Positions 39,142 through 49,476 of a stretch of 64,000 nt of DNA are shown here, piece after piece (within the stretch, counting starts at the first letter, position 1; every line of letters begins with the position of its first letter). The notes under the pieces are model-generated. The model was given only the letters and a program-made list of their open reading frames with translations, was not told the DNA's origin and did no database searches. The translations under genes and the position numbers were made by a program. The DNA is from a bacterium BMS3Abin06. Its GTDB lineage: Bacteria > Nitrospirota > Thermodesulfovibrionia > UBA6902. Location of the stretch: positions 1-64,000 of the forward strand of contig BDSY01000022.1 of NCBI GenBank assembly GCA_002897895.1. The letters are read 5' to 3'.

Positions 39142-40344
39142 TTACAAACGTATCCCCTTAATTCTCGCTACTTCCTGCACGTCTTTATCACCCCTGCCTG
39201 AGAGGTTGACGATAATTATGGATTTTTTGTTCATTGATGATGCTACTTTTACTGCCTCTGTAATTGCATGGGCAGATTCAAGCGCCGGAATTATTCCTTC
39301 GATTTTGCTTAAAAGTTCAAATGCCCTGAGCGCTTCCCTGTCTGTAGCATATGTATATTCTATTTTCCTGAGATCCCTCAGATAACAATGCTCGGGGCCT
39401 ACGGATGCGTAATCGAGTCCTGCGGAAACCGAATGAGTGCCAAGCACATTTCCATCCCTGTCCTGTAATAAATAACTCTTACAGCCCTGGAAAATTCCTA
39501 ATGAACCACCTGCAAACCGGGCTGCATGCTTTCCTGATTTAATTCCATGACCGCCGGCTTCAACCCCGATCATCCTTATATTGTCTTTGAGAAAGGCATG
39601 AAAAAGCCCGATTGAATTGCTGCCGCCCCCCACGCATGCAATGAGGCAGTCAGGTAATCTGTTTTCAGCTTTCATTATTTGCTCTCTTGCCTCAATGCCT
39701 ATTATTGACTGAAAATCCCTGACCATGACAGGGTATGGATGGGGGCCGAAGACTGTGCCTAACACATAATGAGTATTGCGGACATTAGTCGTCCAGTCCC
39801 GCAATGCCTCGTTTATCGCATCTTTTAATGTCTTTGATCCTAATGTAACTTCAGTAACCTTTGCGCCTAATAATTTCATCCTGAAGACGTTCAATGCCTG
39901 TCGTCTTATGTCTTCAGAACCCATATATATCTCGCATTCAAGTCCGGCAAGGGCAGCGCCTGTTGCAGTGGCAACGCCGTGCTGGCCTGCTCCGGTCTCG
40001 GCAATTAATCTTGTCTTGCCCATTCTTCTGGCAAGCAGGGCCTGGGCAATTGCATTATTGATCTTGTGGGCACCGGTGTGACAGAGATCTTCTCTTTTTA
40101 AATATATCTTCGGTCCCCCGAGATATTCGGATAAATTCCCGGCAAAATACAGTGGGGTCGGCCTTCCCACAAAATCTTTTTGAAGAATTTTGAGTTCCTG
40201 AAGAAAGTCTTTATTTTTCCTGTATTTCCTGTATGCTTTTTCAAGCTCAATAAGTGCAGGCATAAGGGTCTCCGGCACAAACCTCCCGCCATATTGGCCG
40301 AAATGTCCCTTGCTGTCCGGAACTTTATCAGATTTCTTATTCAT
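39142..40344 (-). CDS. trpB: Tryptophan synthase beta chain
   Basis: [39 protein letters not shown]. Confidence 0.98.
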   Translation of the reverse strand: MNKKSDKVPDSKGHFGQYGGRFVPETLMPALIELEKAYRKYRKNKDFLQELKILQKDFVGRPTPLYFAGNLSEYLGGPKIYLKREDLCHTGAHKINNAIAQALLARRMGKTRLIAETGAGQHGVATATGAALAGLECEIYMGSEDIRRQALNVFRMKLLGAKVTEVTLGSKTLKDAINEALRDWTTNVRNTHYVLGTVFGPHPYPVMVRDFQSIIGIEAREQIMKAENRLPDCLIACVGGGSNSIGLFHAFLKDNIRMIGVEAGGHGIKSGKHAARFAGGSLGIFQGCKSYLLQDRDGNVLGTHSVSAGLDYASVGPEHCYLRDLRKIEYTYATDREALRAFELLSKIEGIIPALESAHAITEAVKVASSMNKKSIIIVNLSGRGDKDVQEVARIKGIRL

Positions 40345-40423
40345 TTCTTACGGAATCTCTTTAAATATACAAAATTTGCAACGAAATATTATATCACAGG
40401 AGGAGGGAATAAAAATCAGGCAG

Positions 40424-41590
40424 TTACAACTTTTTTATGATCAGATAAAAGAACTTTTCCAGAACCTTCTGATAAAAGGGGCGTTTCACCCATGCGCCGG
40501 TATCTATCCTGAGTGAGTTCCGTATGTCCCTTTGAAAAAGTTCAACCATCTGCCGGCTGAAATCCCTGTCAAGAATCCCTACGTTGCTTTCTTCATTTCT
40601 GCGTAAAGACTGAAAGTCAAGATTTGCGGAGCCTATTATACTCCAGCATCCGTCAAAGACAGTTGTTTTGGCATGAAGTACGGCCCCCTGGTAGTTATAT
40701 ATTTCAATGCCTGCTTTTAATAACCTTGTATAATAACTTCGTCCGGCATAAAGTACCGGCATGACATCACTTTTTCCAGGGAGCAAAAGCCTTAGAGTGA
40801 CCCCTCTTCTGGCAGCGTGGATGAGTGCCCTTAAAATTCGTTTGCCCGGAATAAAATAGGCGGTTGTCAGAAAAATACTCTCTTTTGCATTTTTTATGCT
40901 GTAAATAAGGAGCTTTCTCATCTTTCTCCTTGCCCTGCCGGAATTTGCGAATATGGGTATAACCGGAACTCCGTGATTTAAGGCTTCGTGTTCGACATCG
41001 CAGTTTATTGACTCACCCTTCCATGTTGCCCAGCTTTTCCGGAATATATTGAGTAAAGTAGAAGCGATTGGCCCTTCGAGATAAATACCCGTATCCCGCC
41101 ATAAGGTCTTTCTTTTTTTGAAATACCCGTGATATTCGTCCGCTATATTGAAACCGCCTGTAAATGCCTTTTTACCGTCAATTACCAGAAGCTTTTTGTG
41201 ATTGCGATATATATAACCCCGCGGGGCCGACCATTTAAATGGATGAGATACCCTGATATTTACGCCTGCTTTTTTCAAATCAGACCAGAAACCGCGGGAA
41301 GTAAGAAAAGAGCCGAAATGGTCATAAAGCAGGTAAACCCTTACCCCCTGTTTTGCTTTTACCTTAAGCAGGTCCGCGAGTTTTTTGCCTGTGTCGTCGT
41401 CCTTAAAGATATAAAATTCAATGCAGATTATTTCCCGGGCAGATGATACGGAGTCGAGAATTTTTTGAAAGGTTTCCCGTCCGCTTTCCAAGAGTTTTAC
41501 CTTATTATTGTCAGTGAAGTGTATACCTAATATATTTTCAATAATAGATTTTTCAAATATGGATGAAGAAAATATTGAAGAATTACGCAT
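40424..41590 (-). CDS. cls: Phospholipase D-family cardiolipin synthase-like protein
   Basis: Two HKD motifs: HKKLLVIDGKKAFTGGFNI and HAKTTVFDGCWSIIGSANLD. Confidence 0.9.
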   Translation of the reverse strand: MRNSSIFSSSIFEKSIIENILGIHFTDNNKVKLLESGRETFQKILDSVSSAREIICIEFYIFKDDDTGKKLADLLKVKAKQGVRVYLLYDHFGSFLTSRGFWSDLKKAGVNIRVSHPFKWSAPRGYIYRNHKKLLVIDGKKAFTGGFNIADEYHGYFKKRKTLWRDTGIYLEGPIASTLLNIFRKSWATWKGESINCDVEHEALNHGVPVIPIFANSGRARRKMRKLLIYSIKNAKESIFLTTAYFIPGKRILRALIHAARRGVTLRLLLPGKSDVMPVLYAGRSYYTRLLKAGIEIYNYQGAVLHAKTTVFDGCWSIIGSANLDFQSLRRNEESNVGILDRDFSRQMVELFQRDIRNSLRIDTGAWVKRPFYQKVLEKFFYLIIKKL

Positions 41591-41599
41591 ATATCATTG

Positions 41600-41727
41600 G
41601 TAACGGCTCAGGCACAAAGTAGCAAAGGCACAAAGGCACAAAGTTTAAAAAAATATAAGGAAAGTTTTTATCCTTTTCTTTCACTTTGTCCCTTTGCCAC
41701 TCTGTGCCTTTGTGCCTGTGTAGTTAC
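41600..41727. repeat. 8-bp-word inverted repeat, copy 2, overlapping the trpF 3' end
   Basis: gtaacggctcaggcacaaag...ctttgtgcctgtgtagttac. Confidence 0.85.
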
Positions 41728-42337
41728 AATTTCTTGCCCTCTCAATGAATAATTTCAGTTTTCCGAGGTTTTTTACACCTTTTTTACTGCCCTCTATTCC
41801 GGTCGACACATCTACCCCATAGGGTTGAACAATTCTTACCGCCTCTTCAATATTATCCGGTGTAAGTCCGCCTGCAAGAATTATCCTGCCGAACTTTTTG
41901 GCTTCAACTGCGATTTCCCAGTTAAAAACCTTTCCGGTGCCGCCGATTGCATCAGGGGAATAAGTATCGAGAAGAAACGCTGAAACTGTTTTATAGAGCT
42001 TTAGAGGTTCAATATCAGCAAGATCCTTTACTCTTATGGCTTTGATGATTTTTTTACCGGCAACGCAATCCCCGGGAGGTTCGGAACCATGAAGCTGAAT
42101 TACATCAAGCCCTGTATACGAGGCTGTTTTCTCAAGATTTGCCATATCTTCATTAACAAAAACCCCTACAGTTGATATAAATGGCGGAAGTGAAGAGATG
42201 ATTGATTTTGCCGCTTCTGGAGTGATTGCCCGCGGGCTCCCCGGATAGAAGACAAATCCGAGTGCGTCAGCCCCGTATTCGATTGCCGTGAGAGCGTCTT
42301 TAATATTGGTTATTCCGCAGATTTTAACTTTGAGCAT
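41681..42337 (-). CDS. trpF: Phosphoribosylanthranilate isomerase
   Basis: KICGITNIKDALTAIEYGADALGFVFYPGSPRAI; GVDVSTGIEGSKKGVK. Confidence 0.96.
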   Translation of the reverse strand: MLKVKICGITNIKDALTAIEYGADALGFVFYPGSPRAITPEAAKSIISSLPPFISTVGVFVNEDMANLEKTASYTGLDVIQLHGSEPPGDCVAGKKIIKAIRVKDLADIEPLKLYKTVSAFLLDTYSPDAIGGTGKVFNWEIAVEAKKFGRIILAGGLTPDNIEEAVRIVQPYGVDVSTGIEGSKKGVKNLGKLKLFIERARNCNYTGTKAQSGKGTK

Positions 42338-42412
42338 TGGATGTATTTTAACATATGGTTATGTTAATCTATATATTTGGTATCCTAATATACCAGGACG
42401 GCAAAGATTTTC

Positions 42413-42490
42413 AGTAACCGTTCACGATTGCCGGTTAACAGTTAGCGGTTTTAACTGCAAACCGTAAGCTGATAACTGTTAACGGTTACT
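42413..42490. repeat. Heptad-periodic inverted repeat in the trpF/EPS divergent region
   Basis: Ends agtaaccgtt / aacggttact; 7-bp-periodic interior; followed by a T-rich run. Confidence 0.8.
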
Positions 42491-42608
42491 TTATTTTTTT
42501 ATTAAGGGAAGTTAGAGGCATTTGATTTAAGAGGGCTTATGCAGATTTTTTTTACTAAAGAATTATATAATAAGTGATACAACCAAGCTTATAATCTAAT
42601 AACTAAAA

Positions 42609-43754
42609 GTGATATTAAAACATTCTCTTGCAATATTATCCATAGGCTTCTGGACAACTATTTTAATAGTGTTTTTAGCTTCCAGTAGTGTATCTGCTCG
42701 TGCATCTGCCATCAAATACAAAGGGTTAGACATAAAGATTAACACATCAATTGCCGAAATGTATGATGATAATATCACATATGCAAAAGAAGATAAAAAG
42801 GAGGACTTTATTACAACCCTGGGGCTTGGCCTGAATACAAAATACAAAGGCAGAAGACGTTCGCTGGATTTTGGGGGCCGGGTAAATTACCGGTTTAATG
42901 CCAGATACAAAGACATCAGAAATAACTCAGAGAATCTTAATATAAATTTCACAAACGAGTTTTCAGAATATGACACGGTTAAATTGAGATATACGTTTAA
43001 ACATTCCTATGTACCCGGGACTTTTGAGGAAGAACTGGACAGGACAACAGGGAGACGGGAAACCTTTGAAAACAGGTTTAATGCTGACTACACAAGGGAT
43101 ATCAGTGAACATCTCAACATTGGTACAAGATATGCGTACAGGCTGAAGAAATTTTCAGAGAAAAACAGGAGGGACTCGACACTGAACAGGATAGCCTTTG
43201 ATGTAAGATATAAGCCCGGCATAGCAACCATTTTTTTACTGACATATGGTTATGAAAGGAACAATCTGAATAACGAGATAAACCGCTATGCTGCGGGGGT
43301 GAAATATTATATAACCAGGAGGTTTTATTTTGATGGGAGAGCGGGTCTGGACAAAAGCGCTTTGAATAATACAGACAAATCCAGACTAAACATAAATGCT
43401 TCATTAACCGATGAAATAGACGAAAATTCAGTTGCAAATATTTCCTATAAAAAAGGGGAAGCGTTCGACTCCGGGGAAGGAAACATCTCCAGCACGTGGC
43501 AGATCAAAGGGCGTTTCAGCAGGAAGTTACTGGAGAAATTAGACAGTTCAGTGTCGGGCTATTATGGAGAGAGTACGTTTAATACATCAGAGACTACCAA
43601 TGCACTTGTGGGAGTAAACCTTTCACTTTTATACGAGCCGTGGGAAGATACGCGTCTTAATCTGCGTTATGCTTATTCTGATCTGGATTCAACCAATGAA
43701 AGCGTTGGATATACCAGAAATGCCGTAACATTAAGCTTGTCCCGGTCATTTTGA
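42609..43754 (+). CDS. Outer-membrane beta-barrel protein (EPS-associated)
   Basis: GTG start, signal peptide, alternating beta pattern, terminal aromatic (LSRSF). Confidence 0.75.
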   Translation: MILKHSLAILSIGFWTTILIVFLASSSVSARASAIKYKGLDIKINTSIAEMYDDNITYAKEDKKEDFITTLGLGLNTKYKGRRRSLDFGGRVNYRFNARYKDIRNNSENLNINFTNEFSEYDTVKLRYTFKHSYVPGTFEEELDRTTGRRETFENRFNADYTRDISEHLNIGTRYAYRLKKFSEKNRRDSTLNRIAFDVRYKPGIATIFLLTYGYERNNLNNEINRYAAGVKYYITRRFYFDGRAGLDKSALNNTDKSRLNINASLTDEIDENSVANISYKKGEAFDSGEGNISSTWQIKGRFSRKLLEKLDSSVSGYYGESTFNTSETTNALVGVNLSLLYEPWEDTRLNLRYAYSDLDSTNESVGYTRNAVTLSLSRSF

Positions 43755-43865
43755 TATGATAAAGGAACAGAGAAAAGTATTTATCAGAGTTCAGAGAGTT
43801 GCTGACCTTGATAATGGAAATTCCGGAAAATTTAGAAATCAAATAAATTCAGGAGGTGTTATATA

Positions 43866-45500
43866 ATGAGGCGCTTTTTAATCTTTTTTGTGATCATCGG
43901 TTTTGTTTTATCATCTATATCTTATGCAGGGGCTGATGTCACGTCGACCGACTTCTATAAGGTCGGGGTAGATGATATGATTGAGATAAAAGTGCTTGAT
44001 CATAATGACTTAAGAACTCTAACGACTGTGACATCGGATGGTACGATCACTTTTCCATATATAGGGACTATTAATGTTGAAAATATGAGCCTCTCGGAAA
44101 TTGCGGAAATGATAACCAAAAAGCTCAGTGAAGGTTATATAAAATATCCTGTGGTTACAGTAAGTCTGGTAAAATCCATGAGCAGAAAAATCTTTGCATA
44201 TGGTGAACTTTATAAGCGCGGGCAAATTCCTCTGGAAGAAAATATAACCCTGCTTAAAGCATTATCTTTGGCCGGCGGGATAACAGAAGAAGGAAGGTAC
44301 GGCCAGGTCAAGATCAGGCGCAAGAAAGAAGGCAAACCAGGATACCGGGATATAAAGGTAGACCTCCGGAGAGTAATAGAGGGCGGCGGGAAAGGTGATA
44401 TCCTGCTTCAGCCTGATGACATATTGATAGTAGAGCGCAACAAGACGTTTTTTGCCCACGGAGAGGTTGGAAGACCCGGAGAACATGTGCTTGAGAAGAA
44501 TATGACTGTAGTGAGGGCTTTATCGGCTGTTGGTGGAATACGGTCGGACGGTTTGTATGGAAAGGTAAAAATAAGGCGTAAACAGAAGGGCAAACGGGGG
44601 TATAAAGATATAGAGATAGATCTTAAAGCTATTGTTGAAGGCGGCAAGGCAGGAGATATGCTTCTAAAGCCGGATGATATATTGATTGTTGAGCGGAATA
44701 AAACATTCCTGATCCAGGGCGAGGTCAAGAACCGCGGCCGACTTATCCTTGAAGAAGATATGACAGTATTAAGGGCATTATTATGGGCCGGGGGTGTATC
44801 AGAAGATGGATTGTATGGCAAGATAAAGGTCAGGCGGAAGCAGGAGGGGGGATCTGGTGAATATAAAGATATTGCAGAGGCGAGGCTTAATGATGGAGTA
44901 ATAGAGAGCAGCGAGGTTGAAGATACGCTTCTAAAGCCGGATGATATATTGATTATTGAGCGGAATAAAACATTCCTGATCCAGGGCGAGGTTATGAAGC
45001 GCGGCCGGTTTGTCCTTGAGAAAGACATGACGGTGTTAAGGGCGCTGTTACAGGCCGGTGGCGTATCACAAGATGGTATGTACGGCAGGATAAAAGTCAG
45101 GCGGAAGCAGGAGAGTGAGTCAGGTGAATATAAAGATATTGTCGAGACGCGGCTGAATAATGGAGTAATAGAGAGCAGTGAGGTTGAAGATACTCTTCTT
45201 CAGCCGGATGATATATTGGTTATAGAACCGAATGAGAAGTTTTTAGTTTATGGAGAGATTTTGAAGCCCGGAGAATATGTGATTAAGAATGATATGACAG
45301 CTTTTAAGGCCATAACCCTTGCCGGAGGATTTACCAAATGGGGTTCTGAAAACCGGGTTAAGGTTTTAAGATCAAGTAAAAATAATGCCGGGTTTGAAAC
45401 AATCAGGGTAAACATTAATGATGTTATTGACGGCGATGCTTCTGCTGATGTTGCTCTTGAAGCGGGAGATATAGTGGTGGTTTCAGCGGGGGTTTTTTAA
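43866..45500 (+). CDS. Polysaccharide export protein with about five SLBB-type repeats
   Basis: Poly_export N-terminus (YKVGVDDMIEIKVLDHNDL) then repeats ending LLxPDDILIVERNKT. Confidence 0.9.
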   Translation: MRRFLIFFVIIGFVLSSISYAGADVTSTDFYKVGVDDMIEIKVLDHNDLRTLTTVTSDGTITFPYIGTINVENMSLSEIAEMITKKLSEGYIKYPVVTVSLVKSMSRKIFAYGELYKRGQIPLEENITLLKALSLAGGITEEGRYGQVKIRRKKEGKPGYRDIKVDLRRVIEGGGKGDILLQPDDILIVERNKTFFAHGEVGRPGEHVLEKNMTVVRALSAVGGIRSDGLYGKVKIRRKQKGKRGYKDIEIDLKAIVEGGKAGDMLLKPDDILIVERNKTFLIQGEVKNRGRLILEEDMTVLRALLWAGGVSEDGLYGKIKVRRKQEGGSGEYKDIAEARLNDGVIESSEVEDTLLKPDDILIIERNKTFLIQGEVMKRGRFVLEKDMTVLRALLQAGGVSQDGMYGRIKVRRKQESESGEYKDIVETRLNNGVIESSEVEDTLLQPDDILVIEPNEKFLVYGEILKPGEYVIKNDMTAFKAITLAGGFTKWGSENRVKVLRSSKNNAGFETIRVNINDVIDGDASADVALEAGDIVVVSAGVF

Positions 45501-45515
45501 AGGAGGGGATAATAA

Positions 45516-47084
45516 GTGGAAGTCGATACCAGCGTAAGGGATTACTTAAGAATTATTTTCAGACACAAAATTGTAATTATTGTGTCCGTGATTGTAGTAA
45601 TGCTAACAGTTTTTATGAAACTGGAACTTGATACTCCAGTTTACAATGCTCAGGTTAAAATGCTTCTTGCAGCAAGGTGGCAGACGGATGAAGAATATTA
45701 TAAGGGATTATACTACAGAACAGAAACGGCGGCCGAGTGGGTAACGTCACCCTATGTGATTAAACGTGTAGTTAAGTCTCTCAAACTTTATCAACGCCCA
45801 CTCGATTATGAAAAGCGTTTTGCTTCTAAACTTAAAGCCATATTAATAGAGTATAACGTTAACAGGCTTGAAGATGAACTTAAGGAAATGAGCCCGGAGC
45901 AAAGAGAGTCTTTTTTCTTTGAACAGGCTGTTGCGAATTTAATAGGTAATATATCCATTGATGTTCCGGAACAAAGTAACATATTTACGATAAATGTAAG
46001 TGATTATGATCCCCGGATGGCAATGTTAATTGCAAATTCATTAAGTCGTTCGTATCTCATATTTGATCTTGAGAAACAAATTGAAGAGACTCGGCTGCAA
46101 TATGGAGATAAGCATGCCCGCGTCATTCGATTACAGAAGTATGCTAAAAATTTATTGAAGACACTTGACGGCAAACCAATCTCTGACCTTGAAGCGGTTG
46201 GCCCTGCAAGTGTCAAGATCGTTGCACAAGCATTAGGTGCCGGGATATCGAAGACAACTAATAAAAATATCAGACTTATTATTGCTTTTTTTGTAAGTAT
46301 AATTTTAGGTGTTGCAATTGCTCTTGGGATTGAATATTTAAACCAGTCTTTTAGATCGACGCATGAAATAGAGAAATTTCTCAATATCCCCTGTTTATGG
46401 TCTATCCCGAAGAGGAAATCAAAAGAAGCGCTTCTTGTTAGCGATAGTAACCCGGCTAACACAAATTATACTCATTCGTATCAGATTTTATCTGATGAAA
46501 TCAGTTTGCTGATGAGGCATGGTAAATTTAAGACGCTATTAATAACTGATGCTGAAGGCACAGAGGAAACCTCCGGAGTTGTTGCTAATATAGGCAGTTA
46601 TCTATCCCGTAAAGGAGGTTATAAAGTACTTCTCATTGATGCAAATTTAAGAATGCCCTCTGTATCTAAAATTTTTAACATTTCAAATGATAAGGGTCTT
46701 GCTGAAATCCTGGAAGATAAAATTAAGTTTGAAGATGGAATCAAGCATATAGATTCTAACCTGGATTTTTTGCCGGCAGGGGAAACTATTTTTAATCCTG
46801 GTACTCTTTTAGATTCCTCTTTAATGTCAGGTATCATTGAAAAAGCAAAAAACCAATATGAGATCGTTTTAATTAATTGTGCAGACCTGAGAAATTTTAC
46901 AGATTCCACTGTGATTGCCTCTCAAACAGATGCTACAGCCATAGTTATAAATGAAGGTAAAGTTAGTCGATATGTTATTGAGCGAGCAATTAGTCCTTTA
47001 AGGCAGGAAAAAGTGCATATAATGGGAGTAATTTTTAATAACCGTACACATGTTATTCCTGAAATAATTTACAAAATGACATGA
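45516..47084 (+). CDS. Wzz/BY-kinase-like chain-length protein with degenerate ATPase domain
   Basis: Wzz N-terminus with two TMs; VLLIDANLRMPSVSKIF retained; P-loop replaced by DAEGTEETSGV. Confidence 0.85.
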   Translation: MEVDTSVRDYLRIIFRHKIVIIVSVIVVMLTVFMKLELDTPVYNAQVKMLLAARWQTDEEYYKGLYYRTETAAEWVTSPYVIKRVVKSLKLYQRPLDYEKRFASKLKAILIEYNVNRLEDELKEMSPEQRESFFFEQAVANLIGNISIDVPEQSNIFTINVSDYDPRMAMLIANSLSRSYLIFDLEKQIEETRLQYGDKHARVIRLQKYAKNLLKTLDGKPISDLEAVGPASVKIVAQALGAGISKTTNKNIRLIIAFFVSIILGVAIALGIEYLNQSFRSTHEIEKFLNIPCLWSIPKRKSKEALLVSDSNPANTNYTHSYQILSDEISLLMRHGKFKTLLITDAEGTEETSGVVANIGSYLSRKGGYKVLLIDANLRMPSVSKIFNISNDKGLAEILEDKIKFEDGIKHIDSNLDFLPAGETIFNPGTLLDSSLMSGIIEKAKNQYEIVLINCADLRNFTDSTVIASQTDATAIVINEGKVSRYVIERAISPLRQEKVHIMGVIFNNRTHVIPEIIYKMT

Positions 47085-47104
47085 AGCCATCCTATAAATG
47101 GGTA

Positions 47105-47620
47105 CTATATATGTTCTGCAAAACTGTGTTAAACATAACGTCAGGAAAATAATTTTTGCCTCAAGTGATGACGCTATTTATGGAGAGCAGAAAGTTTTCG
47201 CTTGTGGAAATGCATCCTGAAAAACCAATCAGCCCATATGAAATAACCAAGCCTGCAGCCGAACATTACATGCACTATTATAAAAATGGATTGTGGATTG
47301 AACTATATATCATTTTATGTTATGCAAATGTTTATGGTCATCGACAGCACCCTTATGGCGATGCTGTAGTCATGGCTGTTTTTGCTGCCAAAATATTAAA
47401 AAGAGAACAGCCGCTTATCAGTGGAAACGGTAAGCAGACAAAAGATTATGTTTATGTTGGAGATGTTGTGCGATCTGAAATTTTAGTTATTTAAAGATAA
47501 TTCATCTAATTGTGATGAAACATGGCCCAAGCTGGCAAGGTGAACAACAAAGATTATTCAGAGGCAAAAGAAGTTTTGCATTGGGAACCCAACATTTTAC
47601 TTTTAAAAATAAAGACATGA
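47105..47620 (+). pseudogene. Decayed NAD-dependent sugar epimerase (GalE-like)
   Basis: LQNCVKHNVRKIIFASSDDAIYGEQ, frameshift, HPEKPISPYEITKPAAEHY...YANVYGHRQHPYGD...DYVYVGDVV, then stops and EAKEVLHWEP. Confidence 0.85.
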
Positions 47621-47770
47621 ATTTCTCCCATTAACTATTATGGGGTTTATATTTAGATAAAAAGAGTGACATTAGTTGCGTTGTTTATGTAACTGAGAAA
47701 GCGAAGCAGTGCCGAAATCAGCAACAAACGACTTAAGTAAGGACTTCAATCGTAATTATGGTGTTAAAAA

Positions 47771-49231
47771 ATGAAAAATTTAAATGATTTTATATTAAAT
47801 TTTAGGGGGATTTTCCTGTTATTGTTTGTGATGTTTATATCATACACTGTTGCCAATATATTTTTGAGCATGGAACTAAATGATTTTCTTAAAAAGTTTT
47901 TGATTATAGTAATTTGCATATTATTTTTAAAAGTTGCTGCTTCAACATCGATGGAAAATTTAGTAATATTGCTAATTTTGATGTTACCATTTCCTATTTT
48001 TATAAATATAGGCAGCAAAGATGTCGGGACAACAAATACTTTAGCAATTTATTTAGTATTTATCATTTATGTTGTCAGGAAAATTATAAGAAAAGAACCC
48101 ATATTTTCAGATAGGCCACTTTTCTATATGGTATTATTTTTAATAGTTGCGTATGTAGTTTCTTTTGCTAACACCCCCTGGTTTGCAAGAGAATCAGCTT
48201 TGAGAAGGTTTTCCGTATTTATTTCATGCATTATTATTTTTTATTTGGTGATTAACAACGTGAAGACTAAAAAAACAATTGTAAGAATAATAGATGCTAT
48301 GAGTGTGGCCTCTTTTTTGGAGGCCATAGTAGTAATATATCAGTTGCTGTTTCCAACAAAATCAAGCTTTTTACAAATTTTTGGGACTAAAGTTATTGAT
48401 TTAGATCAGCGATATTCTGCTCTGGAGAATTTGAGGATTGCAGGCACGTTTGGTTTTGATTATGAGATAGTATCTGAATTTTTCGCGATAAACATTTTGA
48501 TACATTTTTTTATAATTCAAAAATTAAAAAAATCATTTAAAAGAAAACTTTACATCATGAATCTGGCATTTTTGGTTGTTGCGATGATTTCTACAGGGAC
48601 TCGTGGAGGCATAATCGCACTATTTGCAGTAATTATGTTGGTCTCATTTTTTGCTAAAAAAAATTTAAAAATTACAAAAAATTTTATTTTGATTTTTACT
48701 TTAGGAACGTTGTTTTTTGGAACTATTTTTTTCTTTTCAGAAAATATACCCTACCTGAAAAATCTTTATGAACGGTTTACAAAAACGGAGTTTCAAGGAA
48801 TTGTGCCGGATACAAGAATAGTTGTATGGAAAGTTGTATTGCCAATAATAATGGAAAATCCATGGATCGGTCATGGTCCGCAAGCAATAGGTGATGCTAA
48901 ACTCGTGAGATATGCGAACCCTCACAGTATGTATTTGTATTATCTTTTTAACATTGGAATCATAGGGACGGTAGGAGTGTTATGTTTTTTTGGCGCAGTA
49001 TTTTGGCGAGGTTATGCAACCATAAAAAGACATTGTGATAATGAAATAGTCTTTTTGACAATTGTACTGATCGGGGCTTTCATGGTCTTTGTTGTTGATG
49101 AATATAAGATAAGCTATCAAAGACATTCCAATATGCAGCAGTTTGTCTGGATTATTTTTGCTTTAATAGTGTCACTGTCAAGGGTTGCTGGCAGTGGAAA
49201 CGGCGATGACTCAAAAATCTTTAAATCTTAA
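47771..49231 (+). CDS. O-antigen polymerase/ligase-like (Wzy) membrane protein
   Basis: Multi-TM; TGTRGGIIALF; NPWIGHGPQAIGDAK...NPHSMYLYYLFNIGIIG. Confidence 0.85.
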   Translation: MKNLNDFILNFRGIFLLLFVMFISYTVANIFLSMELNDFLKKFLIIVICILFLKVAASTSMENLVILLILMLPFPIFINIGSKDVGTTNTLAIYLVFIIYVVRKIIRKEPIFSDRPLFYMVLFLIVAYVVSFANTPWFARESALRRFSVFISCIIIFYLVINNVKTKKTIVRIIDAMSVASFLEAIVVIYQLLFPTKSSFLQIFGTKVIDLDQRYSALENLRIAGTFGFDYEIVSEFFAINILIHFFIIQKLKKSFKRKLYIMNLAFLVVAMISTGTRGGIIALFAVIMLVSFFAKKNLKITKNFILIFTLGTLFFGTIFFFSENIPYLKNLYERFTKTEFQGIVPDTRIVVWKVVLPIIMENPWIGHGPQAIGDAKLVRYANPHSMYLYYLFNIGIIGTVGVLCFFGAVFWRGYATIKRHCDNEIVFLTIVLIGAFMVFVVDEYKISYQRHSNMQQFVWIIFALIVSLSRVAGSGNGDDSKIFKS

Positions 49232-49476
49232 AAACTTTTTCCCTGAAATCTATCAGTGAACGTGTAAGATAATTGTTGAAGTTTTGTAATAAGTCAACCT
49301 ATTATCCCTTTTCTTTCATTTCTTTCTGTCATTTTGACCGAGCATGAGAAACCTTTTGGCATTTATATTGTCCATTATCCTGAGTAAGAGTTCTCACGTT
49401 TGTTCGAGAGGATAAGGGGACTGAACTATTACGATGTTTTTATATTATGTTTTCTTTGATTAAGGAACTATGATAT

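Noticed and set aside
42348-42367. Short palindrome ttaacatatggttatgttaa upstream of trpF as a Trp operator
   Set aside because: AT-rich 7-bp arms without a second site or recognisable consensus; too weak to assign.
44408-45028. Minus-strand 206 aa repetitive ORF
   Set aside because: Antisense of the SLBB repeat array; its repetition only mirrors the sense gene.
49315-49440. Possible degraded GTCATT/TGAC repeat element upstream of the flippase
   Set aside because: Only partial similarity (gtcattttgaccgagcatgagaaac) and no clear terminal inverted repeats.
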